A program made the position numbers and the translations under genes. 64,000 nucleotides of DNA from Congeria kusceri (taxonomy: Eukaryota > Mollusca > Bivalvia > Myida > Dreissenidae), in assembly GCA_027627225.1 (NCBI GenBank), contig CM051026.1, positions 3,446,701 to 3,510,700 of the forward strand, in the 5' to 3' direction. The notes under the pieces were generated by a model. That model saw nothing but the letters and a program-made list of their open reading frames with translations. It was not told where the DNA came from and did no database searches. Shown here piece after piece: positions 27,582 to 40,200 of this stretch (the first letter of the stretch is position 1; each line of letters opens with the position of its first letter).

Positions 27582-27752
27582 CTGTTTTTTGGAGAAATGT
27601 ATACTTTAAATGTTAAAAAATGACGAGTTTCACATATATAATGTTTACTTTTAACAATATTTAAAATTAAATAACAACATAATTGCTCAAAATGATGACA
27701 TAATAGTTGCTTTCATTTTTATTTAATTTCAATACACTATAAATAAACTTAC

Positions 27753-27861
27753 CTATGTTCATTATAACCGCAAGCACCTTCAGCTGCAATTCCTGCATAC
27801 ATATATTTATTGTCACTGAAATATTTATTTGATTCTATTTTTCTCAACAACAACACAGTTA
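27753..27861 (-). CDS. putative cytoplasmic tail exon
   Basis: Minus strand, acceptor TGCATTTTAG and a strong donor CATAG/GTAAGTTT. Taking the leftover G of the exon at 28331-28243, it reads VTVLLLRKIESNKYFSDN and then KYMYAGIAAEGACGYNEH. It ends with AG, which plus the first base of the next exon makes Ser. Both junctions fit in phase. The longer ORF running up to 27967 is simply read-through into the upstream intron and looks falsely like a membrane protein. Confidence 0.5.
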
Positions 27862-28242
27862 CTAAAATGCATGCAGGCAACGGTGAAAATGCATACCCGT
27901 AATTACAAGATGAATACATGAACGTGTTAATTGGTTGTTTCATCTTTATCGTATATGGTGTGAGCATTTATCAGTTTAGTTGCATTACGAAGACAACTTC
28001 AATAAAGGTTATACGTGTATCTGGTCGCTACAGGGCTTAGCGAGGAAATACTTTTCTACTTGTCTTCTAACTTAAGAGTTATGTTATGTTGCATATGTTT
28101 GTTACTGAACACACACCACGGGAGAATATTTTGATTTCTGGAGTTGTGATTTTTGACGAATATAATAAGACAATTATAGTTTGAGACAGTGTGTGCATTA
28201 CGTTGTTTACATATAATATTCCAAATGTTCATAGCAACATAC

Positions 28243-28331
28243 CTACAATCTTTGCTCCATTGGTCATTACGCGGCTATATAATGGGTCATCATTGCCAGG
28301 TTATATGAATTGCTGTGCTCCATCAGGGTCG
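28243..28331 (-). pseudogene. tail exon with one DPLYSRV motif and an in-frame TAA
   Basis: Minus strand, acceptor ACAAATAG and donor TGTAG/GTATGTTG. It encodes SDPDGAQQFI, a TAA at 28301-28303, then PGNDDPLYSRVMTNGAKIV. The motif after the stop matches the repeats in the next tail exon, and the leftover base at the donor fits the following exon in phase, so this was coding sequence. An alternative acceptor at about 28317 would keep phase with the preceding exon but does not avoid the TAA. Confidence 0.45.
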
Positions 28332-28876
28332 CTATTTGTTATTCAAAATCAATTGATGATTTTTAAAACTACCACTTAACATACGCAAAATAATGAAGTG
28401 TAGTATTTTACACTTGAACAAAGCAAGATCTACACGTGTTTGCGTAATCTCTGTAAACATTGTATTACGGAAATTTAAGAATTATATGAAACGGAATATA
28501 GAGGTACATCGTGTATTAACTATCTAAGTTTATATAACGTTACTAGCATAGTTAAATGTCAATTGTAAAATTAGTGTAAACAATATGTCAGATACTTTAG
28601 TTACCTATCAGGTACTGAAATATTTAAATGTACAATAAATTGGCGATTAATGTGACATAATGACATGTACTTTTTTTGTAATCAACGCATGCAGTGCATG
28701 CACGATTAGAACAATAAGCACTGCTTCACACTTGAAACTGGTAATGGCAGCAATACACTTTATTAAGACGTGCTATCAACGTTTATAGAATAATATCATG
28801 ACTATTATATCACGTGATATTTACAAATAGAAACATGTGCAAACAATACAATGCTATAAACAAATAGGTACACGAC

Positions 28877-29020
28877 CTGTATTATTGTTGGAATTTGGAG
28901 TATCGGACGTTGCCGGGCATTCAGGATAGGTAGCATTGTGGAAGTCGGATGCACTATTACTGTGGTCAATATTAACCACAGAGCTGTGAAGACTTACTGT
29001 AGCAACGGCTTCAACTTGAA
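28877..29020 (-). CDS. putative juxtamembrane/tail exon
   Basis: Open segment with acceptor TATTTTTCAAAG and a weak donor ACAG/GTCGTG, phase 1 at both ends; the start phase matches the preceding transmembrane exon. It encodes VQVEAVATVSLHSS, then NIDHSNSASDFHNATYPE and SDTPNSNNNT. Low complexity in Ser/Asn. The GTCGTG donor is unusual and the model could end elsewhere. Confidence 0.3.
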
Positions 29021-29355
29021 CTTTGAAAAATACATTGGTACATAAAACCATTAAACCATACATATCAGTTTTAAATATGAAACGACTGTATGCGAGGCAT
29101 CAACACCTTAACCAACTGTTGCGGCTAGTGGTTCATTTGTATGAGCCGACACAGCATTAAGGCGCACATATTTACATATGTGTTTAATGGTGTATTTTTT
29201 TATATATATTTTACCGTTACCTGTTGTAGTGTCCAAATGAAAGAAATGCAAGTAAAAATAACAATTACTAAAAAAATCCTGAAAATGCGTGTGCGACTTT
29301 TATTGCAAGGTTATTTAATAACAACCGTGTTCATGTAAACTCCGATCACACTTAC

Positions 29356-29473
29356 CCGTTTTACGTTTTTGACAAACAGTCAGTTTCCTTCTACACACAA
29401 ACAAGATTATCCCAATGTCCAACAATATCCAGAACTGCCTTGACAACTGCACATGAAAGTTATCACGACATTC
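29356..29473 (-). CDS. putative transmembrane exon
   Basis: A 118-bp segment between an ATAAACAG acceptor and an ACGG/GTAAGTG donor (minus strand). It begins ECRDNFHVQLSRQ and continues FWILLDIGIILFVCRRK followed by LTVCQKRKT. The hydrophobic run of about 14 residues followed by RRK..KRK is a classic single-pass transmembrane segment with a cytoplasmic stop-transfer cluster. It lies between ectodomain-like exons (higher coordinates) and the tyrosine-motif tail (lower coordinates), the order expected for a type I receptor read on the minus strand. Confidence 0.5.
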
Positions 29474-30339
29474 CTGTTTATAACATCAAACAGGTTCCCA
29501 GGTTCCCAAATATAATAGCCGATTGATTTTTTCTGTTTAAATAATTATCAATACACTTGTTTATAATTAAGTCTGTAAAGACAGTAGTATTGTATAAGAG
29601 AAACAAAATAAATATATTAATAAACAAAGACTCACTATCATTATCAAATGGGTCCAGTAGGTCACGTAACCAATTACCTACAGTCGTATAAGTAATATAT
29701 AGAAAACTAATTAATTTGTTATCACCAAACTTTATCCTAGATGGTACTCCAGTATTTAAACATGGACAATCTTACACTGGAACAACATTTTTACCCTGTC
29801 CCCATTTCAATAGATCGTTAGTCAAATATTTTTTATTAAATCACTTAATGTTGCTGAACAAAATATGATTACACATTGTTTTATTTTACGGTGCTTACCG
29901 CTGGAATTAGTGGCATATTTGTTCCGCATCATGTCATCTTCTGTCACTGACGTTGTATGTGTGCTTACTCTCGCAGTAGAAATCTTTATTTTATCTGTAG
30001 TGCGACTCGTGACAGTAACACATTTGTGTTAATTTCATATGTCATACAGTTATGTGAACTATGTTTGCGTGTATGTATACGTAGGACATATATGACACCA
30101 ACTCGTCGTATGTACATGCATATTGTGTACACATATTTAAATATTTTTCTACGGTCGAAATCAAGATACGTGTATACCCGACATCAATAATATGTTTTAT
30201 AAGCATTATTGTAACGTTAGAGTTTTTACATAATGCAAGTAATAGTTCACAACACATTACTGTTCTTGCGTTTAAAGACATACTATCCTTAACGTGCTAA
30301 ATATTTAGTTAATTGTGCCGTATGTTCCAAAGTATGTAC

Positions 30340-30437
30340 CTTCAATTGTATAAGCTGTCTGAGTGGTGTTTTCCACAACAACATCGGCGCTGATTGAATC
30401 AGTCTTTTCTGAACGTTGATCTATATCTAATGACGTG
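30340..30437 (-). CDS. putative small exon of the receptor locus
   Basis: A 98-bp open segment with acceptor TTACCAG and donor GAAG/GTACATA on the minus strand, encoding TSLDIDQRSEKTDSIS then ADVVVENTTQTAYTIE. Polar, acidic and Thr/Ser-rich, as in a membrane-proximal stalk or linker. Its start phase does not match the end of the 30761-30976 exon, so an intermediate exon would be needed. Confidence 0.35.
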
Positions 30438-30760
30438 CTGGTAACTGACAAAAAACAGTTTAGTTTCCATTATGGTTTCGAATCGATTTATTACTACGGC
30501 GTTTGTGTTTTAACGGTATTTCAAAACCCTGACAACAAGCACATTTAATTAAAAGTGTTAGTAATGAAACTTTTGAAATAAACGTTGTGTGCCAGTAAGA
30601 GACGGTTGACAGGTTATTAAATTGAACAGTAAGGACGGAAAAAACATTAACAATAACATTAATTAGCACCATGTACTTTTACATCTTAATTAGTGTTTTA
30701 ATTATCAGTTACGCTAGACTAATGATTTAAACTTATAGTTTTGAATATGTATGCTTGTAC

Positions 30761-30976
30761 CGTTAATCGATGTATTTGCAATATTGCTGAAAATAGCATT
30801 CGCATCTCGGAATATTGCACATTTCCACTGGACACCTTCCAATGACCATATATAATCCGAAATATTGCACCTCACATGATTGACGCCAAAACAAACACAT
30901 GCTATTGTATCCGAAAATTTATCAGTTGTAACAACATCATACTTGCCTGCGGTATTGTTCACCGTCATTCGTGACT
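30761..30976 (-). CDS. putative ectodomain exon (216 bp, phase 1-1)
   Basis: Open for 72 codons between an AAAATTACAG acceptor and an AACG/GTACAAG donor. It starts after one borrowed base and ends with one left over, the symmetrical phase typical of extracellular domain exons. It encodes SRMTVNNTAGKYDVVTTD, then a CVCFG pair and VRCNISDYIW, then WKCAIFRD: four Cys and four potential N-glycosylation sites (NNT, NIS, NTS, and NGT across the end). An Ig-like fold is possible but not demonstrable by eye. The open frame continues to about 30714 without a stop, so the donor is a choice. Confidence 0.45.
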
Positions 30977-31068
30977 CTGTAATTTTGCCAGGCATTTTAT
31001 AAATATGTAACAACCCTGTTGATGTACCAAGTCAAAGCATGTGTTTCTTGGGTGGATATGGTATAACA

Positions 31069-31143
31069 TCATCATCACCATCATCATCACCATCACCATC
31101 ATTATCAGCATCATCATCATCATCACGACATTCAATATCATCA
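31069..31143 (+). repeat. short (ATC)n microsatellite
   Basis: Imperfect CATCAT/CACCAT triplets with a few interruptions. On the minus strand it yields an Asp-rich ORF (31032-31235), which is a product of the triplet repeat and not a gene call I would make. Confidence 0.9.
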
Positions 31144-33260
31144 TCGTGTAGTCGTTGAATCATGAACTTACGTGACACACGACCATTTAGTGGAATTAAA
31201 AGTAATCCACTGTCGCAATAGTTTACTATATGCAATGTATATATTGCCGGTCACTTCGCCACCCGTGGCTGACACTTGTATGTGTATACCTGTTCAGACT
31301 TTCACCTACCGTATTCGTGTAAACTTGCAGACAACACTTTAATGTCTACCCTTGATGGAAGCGCGGCTAAAAACAGTGAACAATATGTTTATGTTTATAT
31401 TTTTCCAATAATTAATTGTACAATATAAAGTATATATTTTACATTCGCATTACTTTATTATGTGTACCTTCATGTACATACCAAACTTTTAAAGACAATG
31501 CTTTGTTGCCACACTGCTTAGTTTTAATACGCTATGCGGTGTTACTTACATTCAACAACACTGATCCAAGAAAAGTTTTATTATGCTACGTGGCGTTGCT
31601 TACATTTAACAACACTGATCCAAAGGAAGAGTTTTATTATGCTACGCGGTGTTACTTACATTCAACAACACTGCTCCAAAGGAATAGTTTTATTATGCTC
31701 TGCGGCGTTACTTACATTCAACAACACTGATCCAAGGGAATAGTTTTATTATGCTCTGCGGTGTTACTTACATTCAACAACAGTGATCCAAATGAATAGT
31801 TTTATTATGCTCTGCGGCGTTATTTACATTCAACAACACTGATCCAAAGGAATAGTTTTATTACGCTACGCGGTGTTACTTACATTCAACAACACTGATC
31901 CAAAGGAATAGTTTTATTATGCTACGCGGTGTTACTTACATTCAACAACACTGATCCAAGGAATAGTTTTATTATGCTGCGCGGTGTTACTTACATTCAA
32001 CAACACTGATCCAATGGAATAGATTTATTATGCTACGCGGAGTTACTTACATTCAACAACACTGATCCAAAGGAATAGTTTTAGTATGCTACGCGATGTT
32101 ACTTACATTCAACAACACTGATCCAAAGGAAACGTTTTATTATGCTACGCGGTGTTACTTACATTCAACAACACTGATCCAAAGGAATAGTTGTATTATG
32201 CTACGCGGCGTTACTTTCATTCAACAACACTGATCCAAAGGAATAGTTGTATTATGCTATGCGGTGTTACATACATTCCATAACGCTGATCCAAAGGAAT
32301 AGATTTAATATGCTACGCGGCGTTACTTACATTCAACAACACTAATCCAATGAATAGTTTTAATATGCTATGCGGAGTTACTTACATTCAACAACGCTGA
32401 TCCAAGGGAATAGTTTTAATATGCTACGCGGTGTTACATATATTTAGCAACACTGATCCAAGGAATAGATTTATTATGCTACGCGGTGATACTTACATTC
32501 AACAACACTGATCCAAATGAATAGTTTTATTATGCTACGCGGTGTTACTTACATTCAACAACACTCATCCAAAGGAATAGTTTTATTATGTTAGGCGGTG
32601 TTACTTACATTCAACAACACTGATCCAAGTAATAGTTTTATTATGCTACTCGGCGTAACTTACATTCAACAACACTGATCCAAGGAATAGTTTTATTTAT
32701 GCTACGCGGTGTTACTTGCGTTCAACAACACTGATCCAAGGAATAATTTTATTATGCTACGCGATGTTACTTACATTCAACAACACTGATCCAAAGGAAT
32801 AGTTTAATTATGCTACGCGGTGTTACTTACATTCAACAACACTGATCCAAAAGAACAGTTTTATTATGCTACGCGGCGTTACTTTCATTCAACAACACTG
32901 ATCCAAAGGAATAGTTGTATTATGCTATGCGGAGTTACTTACATTCCACAACGCTGATCCTAAGGAATAGTTTTAATATGCTACGCGGCGTTACTTACAA
33001 CTACAACAACACTGATCCAAGGAATAGTGTTAATGTGCTACGTGGCGTTACTTACAATTCTACAACACTGATCCAACGAATAGTTTTAATATGCTATGCA
33101 GTGTTACTTACATTCAACAACGCTGATCCAAAGGAATAGTTTTAATATGCTACGCGGGGTTTCTTACCTTCAACAACACTGATCCAAGGAATTGTTTTAT
33201 TATGCTACGCGGCGTTACTTACATTCAACAACACTGATCCAAGGAATATTTTTATTATGC

Positions 33261-36200
33261 TACGCGTTGTTACTTACATTCAACAACACTGATCCAAGGA
33301 ATAGTTTTATTATGCTACTCGGCGTTACTTACATTCAACAACACAGGTCCAAGGAATAGTTTTATTATGCTACGCGGTATTACTTACATTCAACAACACT
33401 GTTCCAATGAATAGGTTTTATTATGCTACGCGGCGATACTTATATTCAACAACACTGATCCAAGGAATAGTGTTATTATGCTACGCGGTGTTACTTACAT
33501 TCAACAACACTGATCGAAGGAATAGTTTAATTATGCTATGCGGCGTTTTATTCATTCAACAACACTGATCCAAAGGAATAGTTTTATTATGCTGTTCGAT
33601 GTTACATACATTCAACAACGCTGATCCAAAGGAATAGTTTTATTATGCTCCGCGGCGTTACTTACATTCATGGACACTTATCCAAAGGAACAGTTTTATT
33701 ACGCTACGCGGCGTTTCTTACATTCGATAACACTGATCAAAAGGAATAGTTTTATTACGCTACGCAGCGTTACTTGCATTCAACTACACTGATCCAAAGG
33801 AATTGTTTTATTGCGCTACGCGGCGATACTTACATTCAACAACACTGATCCAAAGGAATACGTTTATTATGCTCTGCGATGTTACTTACATTCAACAACG
33901 TTGATCCAAGGAATAGTTTTATTATGCTACGCTGCGTTACTTACATTCAACAACACTGATCCAAGGGAATAGTTTTATTATGCTACGCGGTGTTACTTAC
34001 ATTCAACAACACTGATCCAAGGAATAGTTTTATTATTCTACGCGGCGTTACTTTCATTCAACAACACAGATCCAAGGGAATAGTTTTATTATGCTACGCG
34101 GCGTTACTTTCATTCAACAACACTGATACAAAGGAACAGTTTTATTACACTACGGGATGTTACTTATTTTCAACAACACTGATCCAAAGGAATAGTTTTC
34201 TTACTCTACGCGATGTTACTTACTTTCAACAACACTGATCCAAATGGAATAGTTTTATTATGATACGCGGTGTTACTTACATTCAACAACACTGATCCAA
34301 AGGAATAGTTTTATTATGCTACGCGATTTTACTTACACTGATCCAAGGAATAGGTGTATTATGCTACGCGATGTTAATTACATTGAAAAACACTGATCCA
34401 AAGGAATAGTTTTATTATGCTACGCGATGTTACTTACATTCAACAACACTGATACAAGGAATAGATTTATTATGCTACCTGGTGTTACTTACATTCAACA
34501 ACACTGATCCAAGAAATAGTTTTATTATGCTACGTGATGTTACTTTCATTCAACAACACTGATCCAAGGAATAGTTTTATTATGCTTCGCGATGTTACAT
34601 ACATTCAACAACACTGATCCAAAGGAATAGTTTTATTATGCTACGCGATGTTACTTACATTCAACAACTCTGATCCAATGGAATAGTTTTATTATGCTAC
34701 GCGGCGTTAATTACATTCAACAACACTGATCCAATGAATAGTTTTATTATGCTACGCGGTGTTACTTACATTCAACAACACTGATCGTAGGAATAGTGTT
34801 ATTATGTTTCGCGGCGTTACTTTCATTCAACAACACTGATCCAAGGGAATAGTTTTATTATGCAACGCGGCGTTACTTTCATTCAACAACACTGATCCAA
34901 GGAATAGTTTTATTATGCTACGCGGAGTTACTTTCATTCAACAACAATGATCCAAGGGAATTGTTTTATTATGCTACGCGGCGTTACTTTCAATCAACAA
35001 CTCTGATCCAAAGAAATAGTTTTATTATGCTACGCGGTGTTACTTACATTCAACAACACTTATCAAAGGAATATTTTTATTATGCTACGCGATGTTACTT
35101 ACATTCAACACCACTGATCCAAGGGAATAGTTTTATTATGCTCTGCGGCGTTACTTACATTCAACAACACTGACCCAAAAGAATAGTTTTATTATGCTAC
35201 GCGGTATTACTTACATTCAACAACACTGATCCAAGAGAATAGTTTTAATATGCTACGCGATGTTACTTACATTCAACAACACTGATCAAAGGGAATAGTT
35301 TTAATATGCTACGCGGTGTTACTTACATTCAACAACACTGACCCAAGGGAATAATTTTAATATGCTACGCGATGTTTCTTACATTCAACAACACTGTTAT
35401 AAGGGAATACTTTTATTATGCTATGCGGTGTTACTTACATTCAACAACAACGATCCAAGGGAATAGTTGTATTATGCTACGCGATATTACTTACATTCAA
35501 CAACACTGATCCAAGGGAATAGTTTTATTATGCTACGCGATGTTACTTGCATTAAACAACACTGATCCAAAGGAATAGTTTTAATATGCTACGCGGTGTT
35601 ACTTACATTCAACAACACTGATCCAAGGAATAGTTTTATTATGCTACGCGATATAACTTATATTCAACAACACTGTTGAAGGGAATAGTTTTATTATGAT
35701 ACGCGTTGTTACTTACATTCAACAACACTGATCCAAGGTATAGTTTTATTATGCTACGCGATGTTACTTACATTCAACAACACTCATCCAAAGGAATAGT
35801 TTTATTATGCTACGCGATGTTACTTACATTCAACAACACTGATTCAAATGGAATAGTTTTATATGATACGCGGTGTTACTTACAATCAACAACACTGATC
35901 CAAAGGAATAATTTTATTATGCTGCGCGGTTTTACTTTCATTCAACAACACTGATCCAAGAAAAAGTTGTATGATGCTACGCGATGTTACTTTCATTGAA
36001 CAACACTGATCCAAATGAATAGTTTTATTATGCTACGAGATGTTACTTACATTCAACAACACTGGTCAAAGGGAATAGTTGTATTATGCTACGCGATGTT
36101 ACTTTCATTCAACAACAATGGTCCAAGTGAATTGTTGTATTATGCTACGCGATGTTACTTACATTCAACAACACTGGTCCAAGGGAATAGTTGTATTATG

Positions 36201-37204
36201 CTACGCGATGGTACTTACATTCAACAACACTGGTCCAAGGGAAAAGTTGTATTATGCTACGCGATGTTACTTACATTCAACAACACTGGTCCAAGTGAAT
36301 TGTTGTATTATGCTACGCGATGTTACTTACATTCAACAACACCGATCCAAGAAACAGTTTTATTATGCTACGCGATGTTACTTACATTCAACAACTCTGA
36401 TCCAAGGCAATAGATGTATTATGCTACGCGATGTTACATACATTCAACAACACTGATCCAAAGGAATAGTGTTATTGTGCTACGCGGTGTTACTTACATT
36501 CAACAACACTGATCGAAAGGAATAGTTTTATTATGCTACGCGGCGTAACTTTCATTCAACAACTCTGATCCAAACGAATTGTTTTATTATGCTACGCGGT
36601 GTTGCTTAAATTCAACAACACTGATCCAAGGAATAGTTTTATTATGCTACGCGGCGTTACTTTCATTCAACAGCACTGATCCAAGTGAATAGTTTAATTA
36701 TGCTACGCGGTGTACCTTACATTCAACAACACTGATCCAAGGAATAGTTTTATTATGCTACGCGATGTTATATACATTCAACAACACTGATCCAAGGGAA
36801 TAGTTTTATTATGCTATGCGGCGTTACTTACATTCAAGGACACTGATCCAAAGTAATAGTTTTATTATGCTACGCTGTATTACTTACATTCAACAACACT
36901 GATCCAAGGAATAGTTTTAATATGCTACGCGATGTTACTTACATTCAACAACACTGATCCAAGGGAATAGTTTTACTACTATACGCGGTGTTTCTTACAT
37001 TCAACAACACTGATCCAAGTGAATAGTTTTAATATGCTTCGCGATGTTACTTGCATTCAACAACACTGAATCAAGGGAATAGTTTTTTGAAGCTATGCGG
37101 TGTTACTTACATTCAACAACACTGATCCAAGGGAATAGTTGTATTATGCTACGCGATGTTACTTACATTCAACAACACTGATCCAAAGGAATAGTTTTAT
37201 TTTG
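33261..37204 (+). repeat. block-duplicated satellite segment, copy 1 (about 3.94 kb)
   Basis: The exact order of monomer variants here recurs immediately downstream. Landmarks such as the rare TATGCTGTTCGATG monomer near 33590, the CATTCATGGACACTTATCC monomer near 33668, and the GTTTTTTGAAGC monomer near 37083 each reappear about 3.89-3.95 kb later. This block is about 70 monomers. Confidence 0.9.
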
Positions 37205-40200
37205 CTACGCGTTGTTACTTACATTCAACAACACTGATCCAAGGAATAGTTTTATTATGCTACTCGGCGTTACTTACATTCAACAACACAGGTCCAAGGA
37301 ATAGTTTTATTATGCTACGCGGTATTACTTACATTCAACAACACTGTTCCAATGAATAGGTTTTATTATGCTACGCGGCGATACTTATATTCAACAACAC
37401 TGATCCAAGGAATAGTGTTATTATGCTACGCGGTGTTACTTACATTCAACAACACTGGTCGAAGGAATAGTTTAATTATGCTATGCGGCGTTTTATTCAT
37501 TCAACAACACTGATCCAAAGGAATAGTTTTATTATGCTGTTCGATGTTACATACATTCAACAACGCTGATCCAAAGGAATAGTTTTATTATGCTCCGCGG
37601 CGTTACTTACATTCATGGACACTTATCCAAAGGAACAGTTTTATTACGCTACGCGGCGTTTCTTACATTCGATAACACTGATCAAAAGGAATAGTTTTAT
37701 TACGCTACGCAGCGTTACTTGCATTCAACTACACTGATCCAAAGGAATTGTTTTATTGCGCTACGCGGCGATACTTACATTCAACAACACTGATCCAAAG
37801 GAATACGTTTATTATGCTCTGCGATGTTACTTACATTCAACAACGTTGATCCAAGGAATAGTTTTATTATGCTACGCTGCGTTACTTACATTCAACAACA
37901 CTGATCCAAGGGAATAGTTTTATTATGCTATGCGGTGTTACTTACATTCAACAACACTGATCCAAGGAATAGTTTTATTATTCTACGCGGCGTTACTTTC
38001 ATTCAACAACACAGATCCAAGGGAATAGTTTTATTATGCTACGCGGCGTTACTTTCATTCAACAACACTGATACAAAGGAACAGTTTTCTTACTCTACGC
38101 GATGTTACTTACTTTCAACAACACTGATCCAAATGGAATAGTTTTATTATGATACGCGGTGTTACTTACATTCAACAACACTGATCCAAAGGAATAGTTT
38201 TATTATGCTACGCGATTTTACTTACACTGATCCAAGGAATAGGTGTATTATGCTACGCGATGTTAATTACATTGAAAAACACTGATCCAACGGAATAGTT
38301 TTATTATGCTACGCGATGTTACTTACATTCAACAACACTGATACAAGGAATAGATTTATTATGCTACCTGGTGTTACTTACATTCAACAACACTGATCCA
38401 AGAAATAGTTTTATTATGCTACGTGATGTTACTTTCATTCAACAACACTGATCCAAGGAATAGATTTATTATGCTTCGCGATGTTACATACATTCAACAA
38501 CACTGATCCAAAGGAATAGTTTTATTATGCTACGCGATGTTACTTACCTTCAACATCTCTGATCCAATGGAATAGTTTTATTATGCTACGCGGCATTAAT
38601 TACATTCAACAACACTGATCCAATGAATAGTTTTATTATGCTACGCTGTGTTACTTACATTCAACAACACTGATCGTAGGAATAGTGTTATTATGTTTCG
38701 CGGCGTTACTTTCATTCAACAACACTGATCCAAGGGAATAGTTTTATTATGCTACGCGGCGTTACTTTCATTCAACAACACTGATCCAAGGAATAGTTTT
38801 ATTATGCTACGCGGAGTTACTTTCATTCAACAACAATGATCCAAGGGAATTGTTTTATTATGCTACGCGGCGTTACTTTCAATCAACAACTCTGATCCAA
38901 AGAAATAGTTTTATTATGCTACGCGGTGTTACTTACATTCAACAACACTTATCAAAGGAATATTTTTATTATGCTACGCGATGTTACTTACATTCAACAC
39001 CACTGATCCAAGGGAATAGTTTTATTATGCTCTGCGGCGTTACTTACATTCAACAACACTGACCCAAAAGAATAGTTTTATTATGCTACGCGGTATTACT
39101 TACATTCAACAACACTGATCCAAGAGAATAGTTTTAATATGCTACGCGATGTTACTTACATTCAACAACACTGATCAAAGGGAATAGTTTTAATATGCTA
39201 CGCGGTGTTACTTACATTCAACAACACTGACCCAAGGGAATAATTTTAATATGCTACGCGATGTTTCTTACATTCAACAACACTGTTATAAGGGAATACT
39301 TTTATTATGCTATGCGGTGTTACTTACATTCAACAACAACGATCCAAGGGAATAGTTGTATTATGCTACGCGATATTACTTACATTCAACAACACTGATC
39401 CAAGGGAATAGTTTTATTATGCTACGCGATGTTACTTGCATTAAACAACACTGATCCAAAGGAATAGTTTTAATATGCTACGCGGTGTTACTTACATTCA
39501 ACAACACTGATCCAAAGGAATAGTTTTATTATGCTACGCGATATAACTTATATTCAACAACACTGATGAAGGGAATAGTTTTATTATGATACGCGTTGTT
39601 ACTTACATTCAACAACACTGATCCAAGGTATAGTTTTATTATGCTACGCGATGTTACTTACATTCAACGACACTCATCCAAAGGAATAGTTTTATTATGC
39701 TACGCGATGTTACTTACATTCAACAACACTGATTCAAATGGAATAGTTTTATATGATACGCGGTGTTACTTACAATCAACAACACTGATCCAAAGGAATA
39801 ATTTTATTATGCTGCGCGGTTTTACTTTCATTCAACAACACTGATCCAAGAAAAAGTTGTATGATGCTACGCGATGTTACTTTCATTGAACAACACTGAT
39901 CCAAATGAATAGTTTTATTATGCTACGAGATGTTACTTACATTCAACAACACTGGTCAAAGGGAATAGTTGTATTATGCTACGCGATGTTACTTTCATTC
40001 AACAACAATGGTCCAAGTGAATTGTTGTATTATGCTACGCGATGTTACTTACATTCAACAACACTGGTCCAAGGGAATAGTTGTATTATGCTACGCGATG
40101 GTACTTACATTCAACAACACTGGTCCAAGGGAAAAGTTGTATTATGCTACGCGATGTTACATACATTCAACAACACTGGTCCAAGTGAATTGTTGTATTA

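Larger units (their letters stand above)
24116..30976 (-). pseudogene. putative receptor gene or decaying receptor gene with tyrosine-motif tail (multi-exon)
   Basis: No single ORF shows this locus; it is assembled from AG/GT-bounded open segments on the minus strand. The 3' part is consistent in intron phase from exon to exon: 27861-27753, 27581-27014, 26794-26770, 25087-25011 and 24153-24116. Further 5' are a tail exon at 28331-28243, an exon at 29020-28877, a transmembrane-type exon at 29473-29356, a short exon at 30437-30340 and a cysteine-bearing ectodomain-like exon at 30976-30761. Not all 5' junctions match in phase, so exons are missing or some calls are wrong. The tail repeats D-P-L-Y-[ST]-x-V about ten times. 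Three in-frame TAA codons and one frameshift break the tail, so it is a pseudogene, a damaged allele or carries sequence errors. I do not recognise the family. Confidence 0.5.

Noticed and set aside
27754..27967. Transmembrane segment in the 72-codon minus ORF
   Set aside because: The hydrophobic stretch lies mostly upstream of the phase-correct acceptor at 27861, so it is probably intron read-through; the 29356-29473 segment is the better membrane candidate.
27014..28331. Reassignment of TAA to tyrosine
   Set aside because: Nuclear TAA-to-Tyr is not known in molluscs; a frameshift in the same exon fits ordinary decay or sequence error better. Kept only as an observation.
29634..29680. Small exon reading NWLRDLLDPFDND, or a relic of a PTGP-type terminal exon
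   Set aside because: Splice sites exist and one phase fits, but two readings compete and neither joins the transmembrane exon correctly.
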